Positions 41,534-49,255 of a stretch of 64,000 nt of DNA are shown piece after piece. The translations under genes were made by a program, and so were the position numbers. This stretch comes from Dactylosporangium fulvum (lineage in GTDB: Bacteria > Actinomycetota > Actinomycetes > Mycobacteriales > Micromonosporaceae). The stretch is taken from the NCBI RefSeq assembly GCF_025137375.1, contig NZ_CP073720.1, positions 9,076,501 through 9,140,500 of the forward strand, read 5' to 3'. A model generated the notes under the pieces. That model ran no database searches and was not told the DNA's origin. It was given only the letters and a program-made list of their open reading frames with translations. Numbering within the stretch: the stretch's first letter is position 1; each line of letters begins with the position of its first letter.

Positions 41534-42075
41534 GCGTCGCCCCGGCGCTTCGGTCCGTACTGCTTGCAGGCCTCCTCGGCCTTCTTGAACGTCTCGCCCT
41601 GCGGGTCCACGCCGAGCGTGTCGCTGTTGAACTGGATGCCGCCGTCCTCGCCCGGGTCGGGGAAGTTCGGCACGCCGTTCTCCCGCATGCACTGGCTGAA
41701 CTTGCGCATCTGCTCCTGCGCCTCGGGGTCGGCCTTCATCGGCTCGCCGCCGTTGGGCAGGAACTGCTTGCACTCCTTGTTCGCCTCGTCGACCTTCGGA
41801 TTGTCGCTTCCGTCCGGGACCTTCATCACGACCCCGCCGCCGTCCATCTGCGGGTCGTCCATCGGCACGCCGTGCTCGCGCATGCACTTCGCGTACTGCA
41901 GGAAGTTCTCCTGGTCGCGCTTGAAATCGCGGGTGGCGCCGCCGGCAGCGCTCGTGCTGGGCCTCGCCGTGCCGCTGGCCGTCGCCACGCCGCCGTCCTG
42001 ACCGGCGCCCCGGGCGCACCCGGCGCCGGCGAGGACGAGCAGCAGGCCGGCGACCATCGCAGTCCTGATGCGCAT
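41530..42075 (-). CDS. Lipoprotein with duplicated CMREHGVP module
   Basis: 181 residues. Lipobox LVLAGAGC with Cys20. Two homologous modules follow: QYAKCMREHGVPMDDPQMDG (about 60-100) and KFSQCMRENGVPNFPDPGED (about 123-160), each with a partner Cys about 35 residues later (NKECKQFLP, EEACKQYGP), suggesting two disulphides. ATG at 42075 has GGAGGAG seven bases upstream. It is the first gene of the MacB-type export operon and may be a periplasm-side accessory or substrate lipoprotein; the family has no known function. Confidence 0.88.
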   Translation of the reverse strand: MRIRTAMVAGLLLVLAGAGCARGAGQDGGVATASGTARPSTSAAGGATRDFKRDQENFLQYAKCMREHGVPMDDPQMDGGGVVMKVPDGSDNPKVDEANKECKQFLPNGGEPMKADPEAQEQMRKFSQCMRENGVPNFPDPGEDGGIQFNSDTLGVDPQGETFKKAEEACKQYGPKRRGDA

Positions 42076-42088
42076 GATGTCTCCTCCT

Positions 42089-42119
42089 GGTGACGGCCGG
42101 GCGGTCGCCGGCCGTCACC
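42089..42119 (-). promoter_or_regulatory. 12-bp perfect inverted repeat in the leader of the export operon
   Basis: GGTGACGGCCGG at 42089-42100 pairs perfectly with 42108-42119 around a seven-base loop. It lies 14-44 bases upstream of the lipoprotein start, in the region shared with the divergent OmpR gene. It could be an RNA hairpin near the ribosome site or a regulator site; no T-run follows. Confidence 0.6.
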
Positions 42120-42204
42120 GGCAGTCAAGCCGCGAGCGTGTCACCCGGCCGTAACCGGAAACGTTGACGCGGAAGTGACGCCGCGGCGCGGGACCATGGA
42201 GGAC

Positions 42205-42861
42205 ATGCGGATTCTGGTGGTCGAGGACGAGCCGCTGCTCGCCGAGACGGTGGCGCAGGGGCTACGGCGCGACGCGCATGCCGTGGACGTGGTCCACGAC
42301 GGCGCCGCCGCGCTGGAGCGGCTCGACGTCAACGACTACGACGTCGTCGTGCTGGACCGGGACCTGCCGGTCGTGCACGGCGACGACGTGTGCCGGGAAC
42401 TGGCCCGGCGGGAGTCGCCGGTGCGGGTGCTGATGCTCACCGCCGCCGCCGACATCGACGACCGGGTCGCCGGGCTGGCGCTGGGCGCCGACGACTACCT
42501 GCCGAAGCCGTTCGCGTTCCGCGAACTGGCCGCGCGCGTGACGGCGCTCGGCCGCCGGGCCCGCCCGGCCGCGCCGCCGGTGCTGGAGCGCTCCGGCATC
42601 CGGCTCGACCCGCACCGCCGGGAGGTCTTCCGCGACGGGCGGTACGTGCCGCTGTCCCGCAAGGAGTTCGCCGTCCTCGCCGAACTGCTGCGCGCCGACG
42701 GCGCGGCCGTCTCCGCCGAGCAACTGCTGGAGAAGGCGTGGGACGAGAACGCCGACCCGTTCACGCACACCGTCCGCATGACGATCCTGAAGCTGCGCCG
42801 CAAGCTGGGCGACCCGCCGGTGGTGCTGACCGAGCCGGGAGTGGGGTACCGCATCGCATGA
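42205..42861 (+). CDS. OmpR/PhoB-family response regulator
   Basis: 218 residues. REC domain with Glu7/Asp8 (LVVEDE), Asp51 (VVVLDRDLPV) and Lys101 (YLPKPFAFREL), then a winged-helix output domain (VPLSRKEFAVLAELLRADGA, FTHTVRMTILKLRRKLGDPP). ATG at 42205 has GGAGG five bases upstream; ATG at 42196 is possible. It diverges from the MacB-type operon and is coupled to the kinase (ATGA overlap), so it probably controls that exporter. Near-repeats GGAAACGTTGACGC and GGAAGTGACGC at 42158-42182 could be its sites. Confidence 0.95.
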   Translation: MRILVVEDEPLLAETVAQGLRRDAHAVDVVHDGAAALERLDVNDYDVVVLDRDLPVVHGDDVCRELARRESPVRVLMLTAAADIDDRVAGLALGADDYLPKPFAFRELAARVTALGRRARPAAPPVLERSGIRLDPHRREVFRDGRYVPLSRKEFAVLAELLRADGAAVSAEQLLEKAWDENADPFTHTVRMTILKLRRKLGDPPVVLTEPGVGYRIA

Positions 42862-44015
42862 AACCGTTGCTGAGCAGGATGACCATCCGGACCCGGCTGA
42901 CCCTGGTATACGGGGTGCTGGTGCTCATCGCCGGCCTGATGATCCTGGGCATCACACACCTGCTGGCGTACCAGCGGCTCAACGGCAACATGGTGATCGC
43001 CAAGCTCGAGGCGGCTCCCTTCCCGGACGCGGCCGCCGGGCAGCGGTACGTCCAGGAGATCCGGGGTGACGCCACCAACGACGCGCTCAAGGCCTTCCTC
43101 ACCCAGGGTGGCATCGCGCTCGCCGTGGTTCTCGCCGCCGCGCTCGCCTTCAGCTGGCTGATCGTCGGGCGCCTGCTCCAGCCGCTGCACCGGGTCACCG
43201 AGACCGCGCGGCGGATCGCCAACGCGCCGGACCGGGGCCTGCACGAGCGGATCGCGCTCGCCGGGCCGCACGACGAGGTGAAGGAGCTCGCCGACACGTT
43301 CGACATCATGCTCGGCCGGCTCGACAAGTCGTTCGACTCCCAACGACGCTTCATCGCCAACGCCTCGCACGAGCTGCGCACGCCGCTGACGCTGAACCGG
43401 ACGCTGCTGGAGGTCACGATCGACCCGGCGACGGCCTCGCCCGAGCTGGTGCAGCTGGGACGCACGCTGCTGGCCGTCAACGACCGGCACGAGCGGCTCA
43501 TCGAGGGGCTCCTGCTGCTGGCCCGCTCGGAGCGCACCGTGACCGACCGGTCCTACGTCGACCTGGCCGACGTCGTCGCGCACGTCGCCGGCCAGGCGCC
43601 GCACGACGGGGTCGAGCTGACCGTCGACGCCCGGGAGGCGCCGACGACCGGCAACGCGGTCCTCCTCGAGCGGCTCGTGCACAACCTGGTCGAGAACGGG
43701 ATCCGGCACAACCTCCCGACCGGCGGCCGGGTCAGCGCCGCGAGCGGCACCCGCCCCGACGGCACCGTCTTCGTGACCGTCGCCAACACCGGGCCGGTCG
43801 TCCCGAGGTACGAACTGCCGAATCTCTTCGAACCGTTCCGGCGGCTCGGCGTCGAACGCGCCACCGCCCCGGGCGCGGGGCTCGGGCTGTCCATCGTCCG
43901 GGCGGTCGCGACCGCACACGGCGGTGTCGTGCAGGCCGACCCCCGCGACGGCGGCGGGCTCATCGTCACAGTGATCCTTCCCACGGCGGCACCCAGCAGT
44001 GAATACCCGACATAG
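42858..44015 (+). CDS. Sensor histidine kinase partner of the OmpR regulator
   Basis: 385 residues. Two membrane segments (LTLVYGVLVLIAGLMILGIT at 14-35; IALAVVLAAALAFSWLIVGR at 86-105) bracket a short extracellular loop of about 45 residues. HAMP follows, then HisKA with His171 (FIANASHELRTPLTLNRTLL) and HATPase (LVHNLVENGIRHNLPTGG, PGAGLGLSIVRAVATAHGG). Short-loop kinases of this kind often respond to envelope stress or to compounds handled by an adjacent MacB-type exporter, which fits the context. The regulator-kinase overlap is ATGA. Confidence 0.95.
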   Translation: MKPLLSRMTIRTRLTLVYGVLVLIAGLMILGITHLLAYQRLNGNMVIAKLEAAPFPDAAAGQRYVQEIRGDATNDALKAFLTQGGIALAVVLAAALAFSWLIVGRLLQPLHRVTETARRIANAPDRGLHERIALAGPHDEVKELADTFDIMLGRLDKSFDSQRRFIANASHELRTPLTLNRTLLEVTIDPATASPELVQLGRTLLAVNDRHERLIEGLLLLARSERTVTDRSYVDLADVVAHVAGQAPHDGVELTVDAREAPTTGNAVLLERLVHNLVENGIRHNLPTGGRVSAASGTRPDGTVFVTVANTGPVVPRYELPNLFEPFRRLGVERATAPGAGLGLSIVRAVATAHGGVVQADPRDGGGLIVTVILPTAAPSSEYPT

Positions 44016-44045
44016 CGGCTTGCCCCGGTGCGGCAGACTCGGGGA

Positions 44046-44606
44046 ATGCTCGCGCCGCCCATGTCGACCGCGGAACTGATCCGGCTCATCGAGTCGGGCA
44101 CCCGCGTGAAGTACCTCCATTTCTGGGGCCATCGTCCGCGCCCCGACGGGACGATCGGCGCAAGCTGCCTGAGCCAGTGGTGGCCGGTGGAGTTCACCGT
44201 GGACGGTGTCGGGTTCCCGTCCGCCGAGCACTACATGATGTGGCGCAAGGCGCGGCTCTTCGGCGCCGACGACGTGGCCGGCCGGATCCTGACCGTTTCG
44301 CACCCGAACGAGGCGAAGACGCTGGGCCGCACGATCCCCCGCTTCGACGAGGCGACCTGGGAGCGGGAGCGGTTCGACGTCGTCGCCGAGGGCAACCTCG
44401 CGAAGTTCGGCCAGCACCCCGACCTGCGCGCGTTCCTGATCGGCACCGGCGACCGGATCCTCGTCGAGGCGAGCCCGCTCGACCGGGTCTGGGGCATCGG
44501 CCTGGCCGCGGACGACGAGCGGGCCGGCCAGCCGGCCCGCTGGCAGGGGGACAACCTGCTCGGCTTCGCCCTGATGCGGGTGCGCGCCGCCCTGGTGGCG
44601 TCATGA
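44046..44606 (+). CDS. NADAR (YbiA-like) family protein
   Basis: 186 residues. Motifs LHFWGHRPRPDGTIGASCLS QWWPVEFTVDGVGFPSAEHY MMWRKARLF, HPNEAKTLGR and GNLAKFGQHPDLRAFLIGTG, then WGIGLAADD and GDNLLGFALM define the NADAR/YbiA fold, N-glycosidases acting on riboflavin biosynthesis intermediates or ADP-ribose-like nucleotides. The catalytic Glu/Trp-containing signature is intact. ATG at 44046 or 44061. Its stop overlaps the next gene start (ATGA). Confidence 0.93.
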   Translation: MLAPPMSTAELIRLIESGTRVKYLHFWGHRPRPDGTIGASCLSQWWPVEFTVDGVGFPSAEHYMMWRKARLFGADDVAGRILTVSHPNEAKTLGRTIPRFDEATWERERFDVVAEGNLAKFGQHPDLRAFLIGTGDRILVEASPLDRVWGIGLAADDERAGQPARWQGDNLLGFALMRVRAALVAS

Positions 44607-45340
44607 CCGGGCGTCCGCAGCGGCGCGGGCGGGTGGCCACCCGCGTGAACGAGCCGGAGCCGCTTCCGGCGTGGCTGGCCTGGCCGATCCGGGTGATCGC
44701 GGTCATCGTGGTCGTGCCGTTCAAGCTGGCCTGGGACGGCCTGGTCGCCGTCAGCCGCTTCCTGTGGCGGTACGGGCTGAAGCCCGTCGCCTGGTTCGTC
44801 TACCAGTGGATCCTGCGCCCCGTCGCGTACGCGCTCTACTACGTCATCTGGGTGCCGATCCGCTGGCTCGTCGTCCACGTCTTCTGGCGCCCGCTGGCCT
44901 GGCTGGGCAAGCATGTCCTGGTGCCGCTGCTGACCGCGCTGTGGAACGGCCTGGTCGCGTTCCTGCGCTGGACGTTGCCGTTCTGGCGTTTCCTGGGCCG
45001 GGTCCTGGTGACGGCGGCCGGCGCGGTGATCTGGACGCTGCAGTTCCTGTACCGCTACGTGCTGACACCGATCGGCGTCGGCCTGTACCGCTTCCTGCTG
45101 CGCCCGATCGGCCTGACGATCGCCTGGATCTGGCGCTGGATCGTGGTCCCGATCGGGATGGCGGTGGCCTGGGCGTGGAACCACTCGGTCGTCCTGCTGT
45201 GGCGCTACCTCGTGGTCATCCCGGTCTCCTGGACGTGGCGCACGCTGGTCGTCCCGCCGGTGAAGTGGGTCCACGCGGCGATCCTGCGCCCCGCCGCCGA
45301 CGCCGTCCGCCGCGTCCTCGCCACGCTGGGCCTGCGCTGA
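44603..45340 (+). CDS. Tryptophan-rich repeat membrane protein
   Basis: 245 residues. From about residue 25 to the end it consists of seven or eight imperfect copies of a 25-30 residue unit, with aromatic-rich amphipathic segments bounded by Arg-Pro or Val-Pro (LRPVAYALYYVIWVPIRWLV, FWRPLAWLGKHVLVPLLTAL, LTPIGVGLYRFLLRPIGLTI, VVPIGMAVAWAWNHSVVLLW). Basic residues recur every unit, so segments may lie at the membrane surface or be re-entrant. No known domain. It is coupled to the NADAR gene by ATGA. Confidence 0.8.
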   Translation: MTGRPQRRGRVATRVNEPEPLPAWLAWPIRVIAVIVVVPFKLAWDGLVAVSRFLWRYGLKPVAWFVYQWILRPVAYALYYVIWVPIRWLVVHVFWRPLAWLGKHVLVPLLTALWNGLVAFLRWTLPFWRFLGRVLVTAAGAVIWTLQFLYRYVLTPIGVGLYRFLLRPIGLTIAWIWRWIVVPIGMAVAWAWNHSVVLLWRYLVVIPVSWTWRTLVVPPVKWVHAAILRPAADAVRRVLATLGLR

Positions 45341-45386
45341 CCCCGGGCGGAGGGGCCGCCGCGGCGCGACGGCCCCGACGCCCGGC

Positions 45387-47486
45387 TCAGCTCACCGGCT
45401 CCAGCGTGCGCCGCGGGGCCTCGTGCCGCTCGACCTCGACGTGCGGCAGCAGGCGGTCCAGCCAGCCCGGCAGCCACCAGTTCGCCTTGCCCAGCAGGGC
45501 CATCGTCGCGGGGACCAGCACCAGCCGGACGACCGTCGCGTCGATGAACACCGCCACCGCCATGCCCACGCCGGTCATCTTCACCGTCACGTCCGGGTCC
45601 AGGGCGAAGCCGACGAACACCGCCACCATGATGGCCGCCGCGCTGCTGATGACCCGGCCGGTCGCGGACAGGCCGCGGGTCACGCTGCCCTGGGCGTCGC
45701 CGGTGGCCAGCCAGTCCTCGCGGACCCGGGACAGCAGGAACACCTCGTAGTCCATCGACAGACCGAACAGGACGGTGAACAGCAGGATCGGCACCCAGCT
45801 CGACACCGGCACCGCGTGCGGCAGGCCGACCGCCCGCGCACCCGGGTCGGTCTGGAACACGACGGTCATCACGCCGTAGGCCGCCGCGACCGACAGCAGG
45901 TTCATGACCGCCGCCTTCACCGCCACGACCGGCGCCCGGAACAGCACCGTCAGCAGCAGCAACGACAACGCCACCACAAACGCGACCACGATCCACAGCC
46001 GGGACGCGAGCCGGTCGGAGATGTCGGCGAACGTGGCGACCAGGCCGGTCACCAGCACCCCGTCGGGCACGACCGAAGCGCGCAGGTGGTCGAGCAGTTC
46101 CGCGGTGCGCTCGTCCTGCGGGCCGGTGGCCGGCTCCACCACGACGACGGCCGCGGTGCCGTTGACCGACGGCGGGGCGACCGCGGCGACGCCCGGCGTG
46201 GCGCGCAGCCGCGCGACGAGGTCGTCGAGCACCACACCCTTGGTGAGGTCGACCGCGAGGACCAGCGGGCCGTTGGCACCGGGGCCGAACTCGGCGGAGA
46301 TCAGGTCGTACGCCTGCCGGCTCGTGTTCGACGTGGGCTGGCTCCCGGCGTCCTGGGGCCAGGTCCGCATGCCGAGCATCGGCGCGGCCAGGCCGATCAG
46401 CACGACGGAGGAGACGACGGCCGCGATCACCGGCCGCCGGCCGACCCGCGTGGCCCAGCGGGCGGTGAACCTGGGCCGCGACGGCGCGGCGGCCGCCTTG
46501 CGGGCCCTGCGCGGGAGCACCCGCCGGCCGAACAGGCCGCACAGCGCGGGCACCAGGGTCACCGCGGCGAGCATGACCGCGCCGACGGCGGCGAAGGTCG
46601 CGTACCCGAACGAGGAGTAGACCGGCAGCGTCGACAGTTTCAGGCCGAACAGCGACACCAGGACCGTCAGGCCGGCCACGATGACCGACGCACCGGCCGT
46701 GGCGTTGGCCGCGACGGCCGCCTCGCGGGGCGACAGCCCGTCACGCAGGCCCTCCACGTGGCGGGCGACGAGCAGCAGCGCGTAGTCGATGCCGACGCCG
46801 AGGCCGACCATGGTGGCGATCGTCGGCGCGGTGCCGCTGATGTCGGTGACCCGCTCCAGCACGGCGATCAGCGCCGTGGCCACGCCGAGCCCGGCGATCG
46901 CCACGACGAGCGGCAGGCCGGCCGCGACGACCGAGCCGAGCGCGAACACCAGGATCAGCAGCGCCACCACGATGCCGACGGCCTCGGCGGTGCCGCTCGG
47001 CGCGGTCATGTTCTCGGCGACCTGGCCGCCGAGCTCGACCTGGATCCCCTCCCGCACCAGCGGCGCGGCGGCGGCGCGCAGCGCGTCGACGCCCTCGGAG
47101 CCCTGGAAGTCGGTGACCGGGATGTCGTACTGCACCGTGACGATCGCGGTGTCGCCGTCGTCCGACATCCGCGGCGGCGAGACAATCGCAGCGCCGGGCA
47201 GACCGGAGAGGCGGCCCCGCAACGCCTCCAGCGCGGCCGGGTCGAGCGGCTGCCCGGCGTGCACGACGACCCGCGCGTCGGCGCCGGACATCTGCGGGAA
47301 GTGCTCCCGCAGGAACTCGGTGCCGGCCTGCGACTCGGTGCCGGGGACGTTGTAGTCGTCGTGCGGCGTGCCGCCGAAGCCGGTCGACAGCGCGGTCAGC
47401 GCGACGAGCACGATCAGCCACGCGCCGATCGTGCGCCAAGGATGGGCAGCGGCCGCTCCACCGAGCCGGCCGAGGAATCGAGACAT
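45387..47486 (-). CDS. MMPL/RND-family lipid or drug transporter
   Basis: 699 residues with the twofold RND layout: one helix, a periplasmic-type loop (DYNVPGTESQAGTEFLREHF), five helices containing GLGVGIDYALLLVARHVEG, then the second half with a matching loop and the sequence TVLFGLSMDYEVFLLSRVRE. GxxxDYxxL motifs in both halves carry proton-relay Asp-Tyr pairs. ATG at 47486 gives a normal N-terminus (MSRFLGRLGGAAAAHPWRTI). Members export lipids, siderophores or drugs. No partner genes are adjacent. Confidence 0.94.
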   Translation of the reverse strand: MSRFLGRLGGAAAAHPWRTIGAWLIVLVALTALSTGFGGTPHDDYNVPGTESQAGTEFLREHFPQMSGADARVVVHAGQPLDPAALEALRGRLSGLPGAAIVSPPRMSDDGDTAIVTVQYDIPVTDFQGSEGVDALRAAAAPLVREGIQVELGGQVAENMTAPSGTAEAVGIVVALLILVFALGSVVAAGLPLVVAIAGLGVATALIAVLERVTDISGTAPTIATMVGLGVGIDYALLLVARHVEGLRDGLSPREAAVAANATAGASVIVAGLTVLVSLFGLKLSTLPVYSSFGYATFAAVGAVMLAAVTLVPALCGLFGRRVLPRRARKAAAAPSRPRFTARWATRVGRRPVIAAVVSSVVLIGLAAPMLGMRTWPQDAGSQPTSNTSRQAYDLISAEFGPGANGPLVLAVDLTKGVVLDDLVARLRATPGVAAVAPPSVNGTAAVVVVEPATGPQDERTAELLDHLRASVVPDGVLVTGLVATFADISDRLASRLWIVVAFVVALSLLLLTVLFRAPVVAVKAAVMNLLSVAAAYGVMTVVFQTDPGARAVGLPHAVPVSSWVPILLFTVLFGLSMDYEVFLLSRVREDWLATGDAQGSVTRGLSATGRVISSAAAIMVAVFVGFALDPDVTVKMTGVGMAVAVFIDATVVRLVLVPATMALLGKANWWLPGWLDRLLPHVEVERHEAPRRTLEPVS

Positions 47487-47511
47487 GCCGCCAAGGTGCC
47501 GCGAGCTGCTT

Positions 47512-48189
47512 TCAGCCGACTTGGAGTCCACTAACGACGGACCAGGCGGGCACCGCGACCGCACCGCAGAGCAGGCCCGCCGCCGCGAACGACCACCAGC
47601 GCGGAGTGTCGCGCCGGCCGAGCAGAGCGGCCGTCACCGCGGCGGCCCCGACGACCTGGGCCAGCGCCTGCGCGAACCACCACCCGGTGACCGGCCCGGC
47701 CCGCAGCACCACAACCGCGCCCTGTCCGGCCAGCAGCGCGAGCGCGCAGCCCGCCGCCACCGCGGCGGCTCGGTCCCCGCCCCGGCGGATCGTGTGGCCC
47801 AGCCAGCCCAGCAGCGCGCCGCCGACCGCCGAGGCGGCGAGCCAGAACAGTGTGGCCCGGGCGACGTGGACAAGACCCGCGGCGGTGGCCGAACTGCCGT
47901 CCTCCAGGGTGGCGCCCTCCCACCGCGAGCCGTCGACGGCGATCAGGCCGTAGTAGACGACGGTGGCGATCGCCAGGACCGCGACCGCGGCGCCGATCGA
48001 CCGGCCGCGCCGGTCGGCCGCGAACCCGGCGACGAGGGCGGCACAGCCCCAGGCGAAGCCGCTGCTCGACAGCAGCAGCCCGAGCGCGGACCACGGCGGG
48101 TCGAGGAAGTCGACGCCGAACGCCAGCCCGCCGAGCACCAGCGCCGCCCCGGCCACCCACCCCCACACGGATACGACTTTAGAAGGCAT
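47512..48189 (-). CDS. Membrane protein of unknown function (DUF6518-like)
   Basis: 225 residues with about six membrane segments (WGWVAGAALVLGGLAFGVDF, WSALGLLLSSSGFAWGCAAL VAGFAAD, AAVAVLAIATVVYYGLIAV, LFWLAASAVGGALLGWLGHT). The layout and length match what I recall as DUF6518; this is a memory-based guess. ATG at 48189 precedes MPSKVVSVWG. It lies just upstream of the MMPL gene with a 25-base gap, so co-transcription is likely. Confidence 0.75.
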   Translation of the reverse strand: MPSKVVSVWGWVAGAALVLGGLAFGVDFLDPPWSALGLLLSSSGFAWGCAALVAGFAADRRGRSIGAAVAVLAIATVVYYGLIAVDGSRWEGATLEDGSSATAAGLVHVARATLFWLAASAVGGALLGWLGHTIRRGGDRAAAVAAGCALALLAGQGAVVVLRAGPVTGWWFAQALAQVVGAAAVTAALLGRRDTPRWWSFAAAGLLCGAVAVPAWSVVSGLQVG

Positions 48190-48244
48190 CGGGCGAAGAC
48201 CTTCGGCGATTGGGAGCGGTCCGCACGTCGGCTGCACTGAGGGC

Positions 48245-49255
48245 ATGGGGAAAATCTTCCGCAAGGCCGCACCGGTGTTCGGGCTGCTGTTCCTCGCCCC
48301 ACTCGTCGGGGAGTACCTGCTGGGCAACGTCACCGTCCGGCTGCTGCCCTCGATCCCGTTCCTCGTCCCGATGTACGGCGGCGGGGCGCTGCTGATCCGC
48401 GAGATCGTCCGGCGCACCGGCCGGGGCTGGCCGACGATCCTGTTGCTCGCGGCCGCCTACGGTGTCATCGAGGCGGGGATCGTCGACCAGTCGCTGTTCA
48501 ACCCCACCTTCGAGAGCCACGACTTCCAGGCGACGACATTCGTTCCGGCGCTGGGCATCAGCGTGGGCAGCAGCTTCGGGTTCATCGTCGGGCACGTGGT
48601 GTGGAGCATCGGCATCCCGATCGTCATCGTGGAGCACCTGACCCCCGCGCGGCGGCGCACCCCGTGGCTGGGCTGGACCGGCCTGGCGCTGACCGTCCTG
48701 CTGTACCTCTTCGGCTGCCGCATCATCTTCACCGACCTCCGGGACAGCGAGGGCTTCATGGCCTCGCCGGGCCAGTTCACCGGCGCCGCGGTCACGGCGG
48801 TGGTCCTCGTCGGCGCGGCGTTCCTGGTCCGGCGCCCGCGGCCCGCCACCGGCCCGGGCCGGGTGCCGCGGCCGTGGCTCACCGGCGTGCTCGCCTTCGT
48901 GGTGTCGTCGGTCTTCGTCGCCGGGCCGGAGACCTGGGTGGGCTTCGCGTTCGGCGTGGCGCTCGTGATCGCCGCGGCGGTCGTGATCAGTGCGGCGGCG
49001 CGCCGGGCGCACTGGACCGACCGGCACGTGACGGCGCTCGCCTGCGGGGCACTGTTCACGTACGGCTGGCTCGGTTTTGTGCTCACCTCGATGGTCGAGC
49101 CGGACGATCCGGTCCGCTGGCTCGGCAACCTCGGCTTCCTCGCCGGCGCCGCGGCCCTCGTGGTGTGGTGCGCGCTCAGCCGGCGAGCGCGGACCTCGCC
49201 TCCGCCAGCCACCGCGGAGCACCCCACCGCCGCGCCACCTCGGCCGCGAGCGTGA
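48245..49255 (+). CDS. Polytopic membrane protein of unknown function
   Basis: 336 residues with about nine membrane segments, for example VFGLLFLAPLVGEYLLGNVT, TGRGWPTILLLAAAYGVIEA, GLALTVLLYLFGCRIIF, FVVSSVFVAGPETWVGFAFG VALVI. The loop EAGIVDQSLFNPTFESHDFQ is polar and characteristic but not assigned. The C-terminal 25 residues are Pro/Thr/Arg-rich and lie in the 80-base tail overlap with the convergent regulator, so the functional protein may end earlier. It diverges from the DUF6518-like gene. Confidence 0.8.
   Translation: MGKIFRKAAPVFGLLFLAPLVGEYLLGNVTVRLLPSIPFLVPMYGGGALLIREIVRRTGRGWPTILLLAAAYGVIEAGIVDQSLFNPTFESHDFQATTFVPALGISVGSSFGFIVGHVVWSIGIPIVIVEHLTPARRRTPWLGWTGLALTVLLYLFGCRIIFTDLRDSEGFMASPGQFTGAAVTAVVLVGAAFLVRRPRPATGPGRVPRPWLTGVLAFVVSSVFVAGPETWVGFAFGVALVIAAAVVISAAARRAHWTDRHVTALACGALFTYGWLGFVLTSMVEPDDPVRWLGNLGFLAGAAALVVWCALSRRARTSPPPATAEHPTAAPPRPRA

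Noticed and set aside
45423..47534. A 703-codon plus-strand frame over the MMPL gene
   Set aside because: Antisense to the transporter; made of His/Arg/Asp/Gln repeats typical of the opposite strand of hydrophobic helices.
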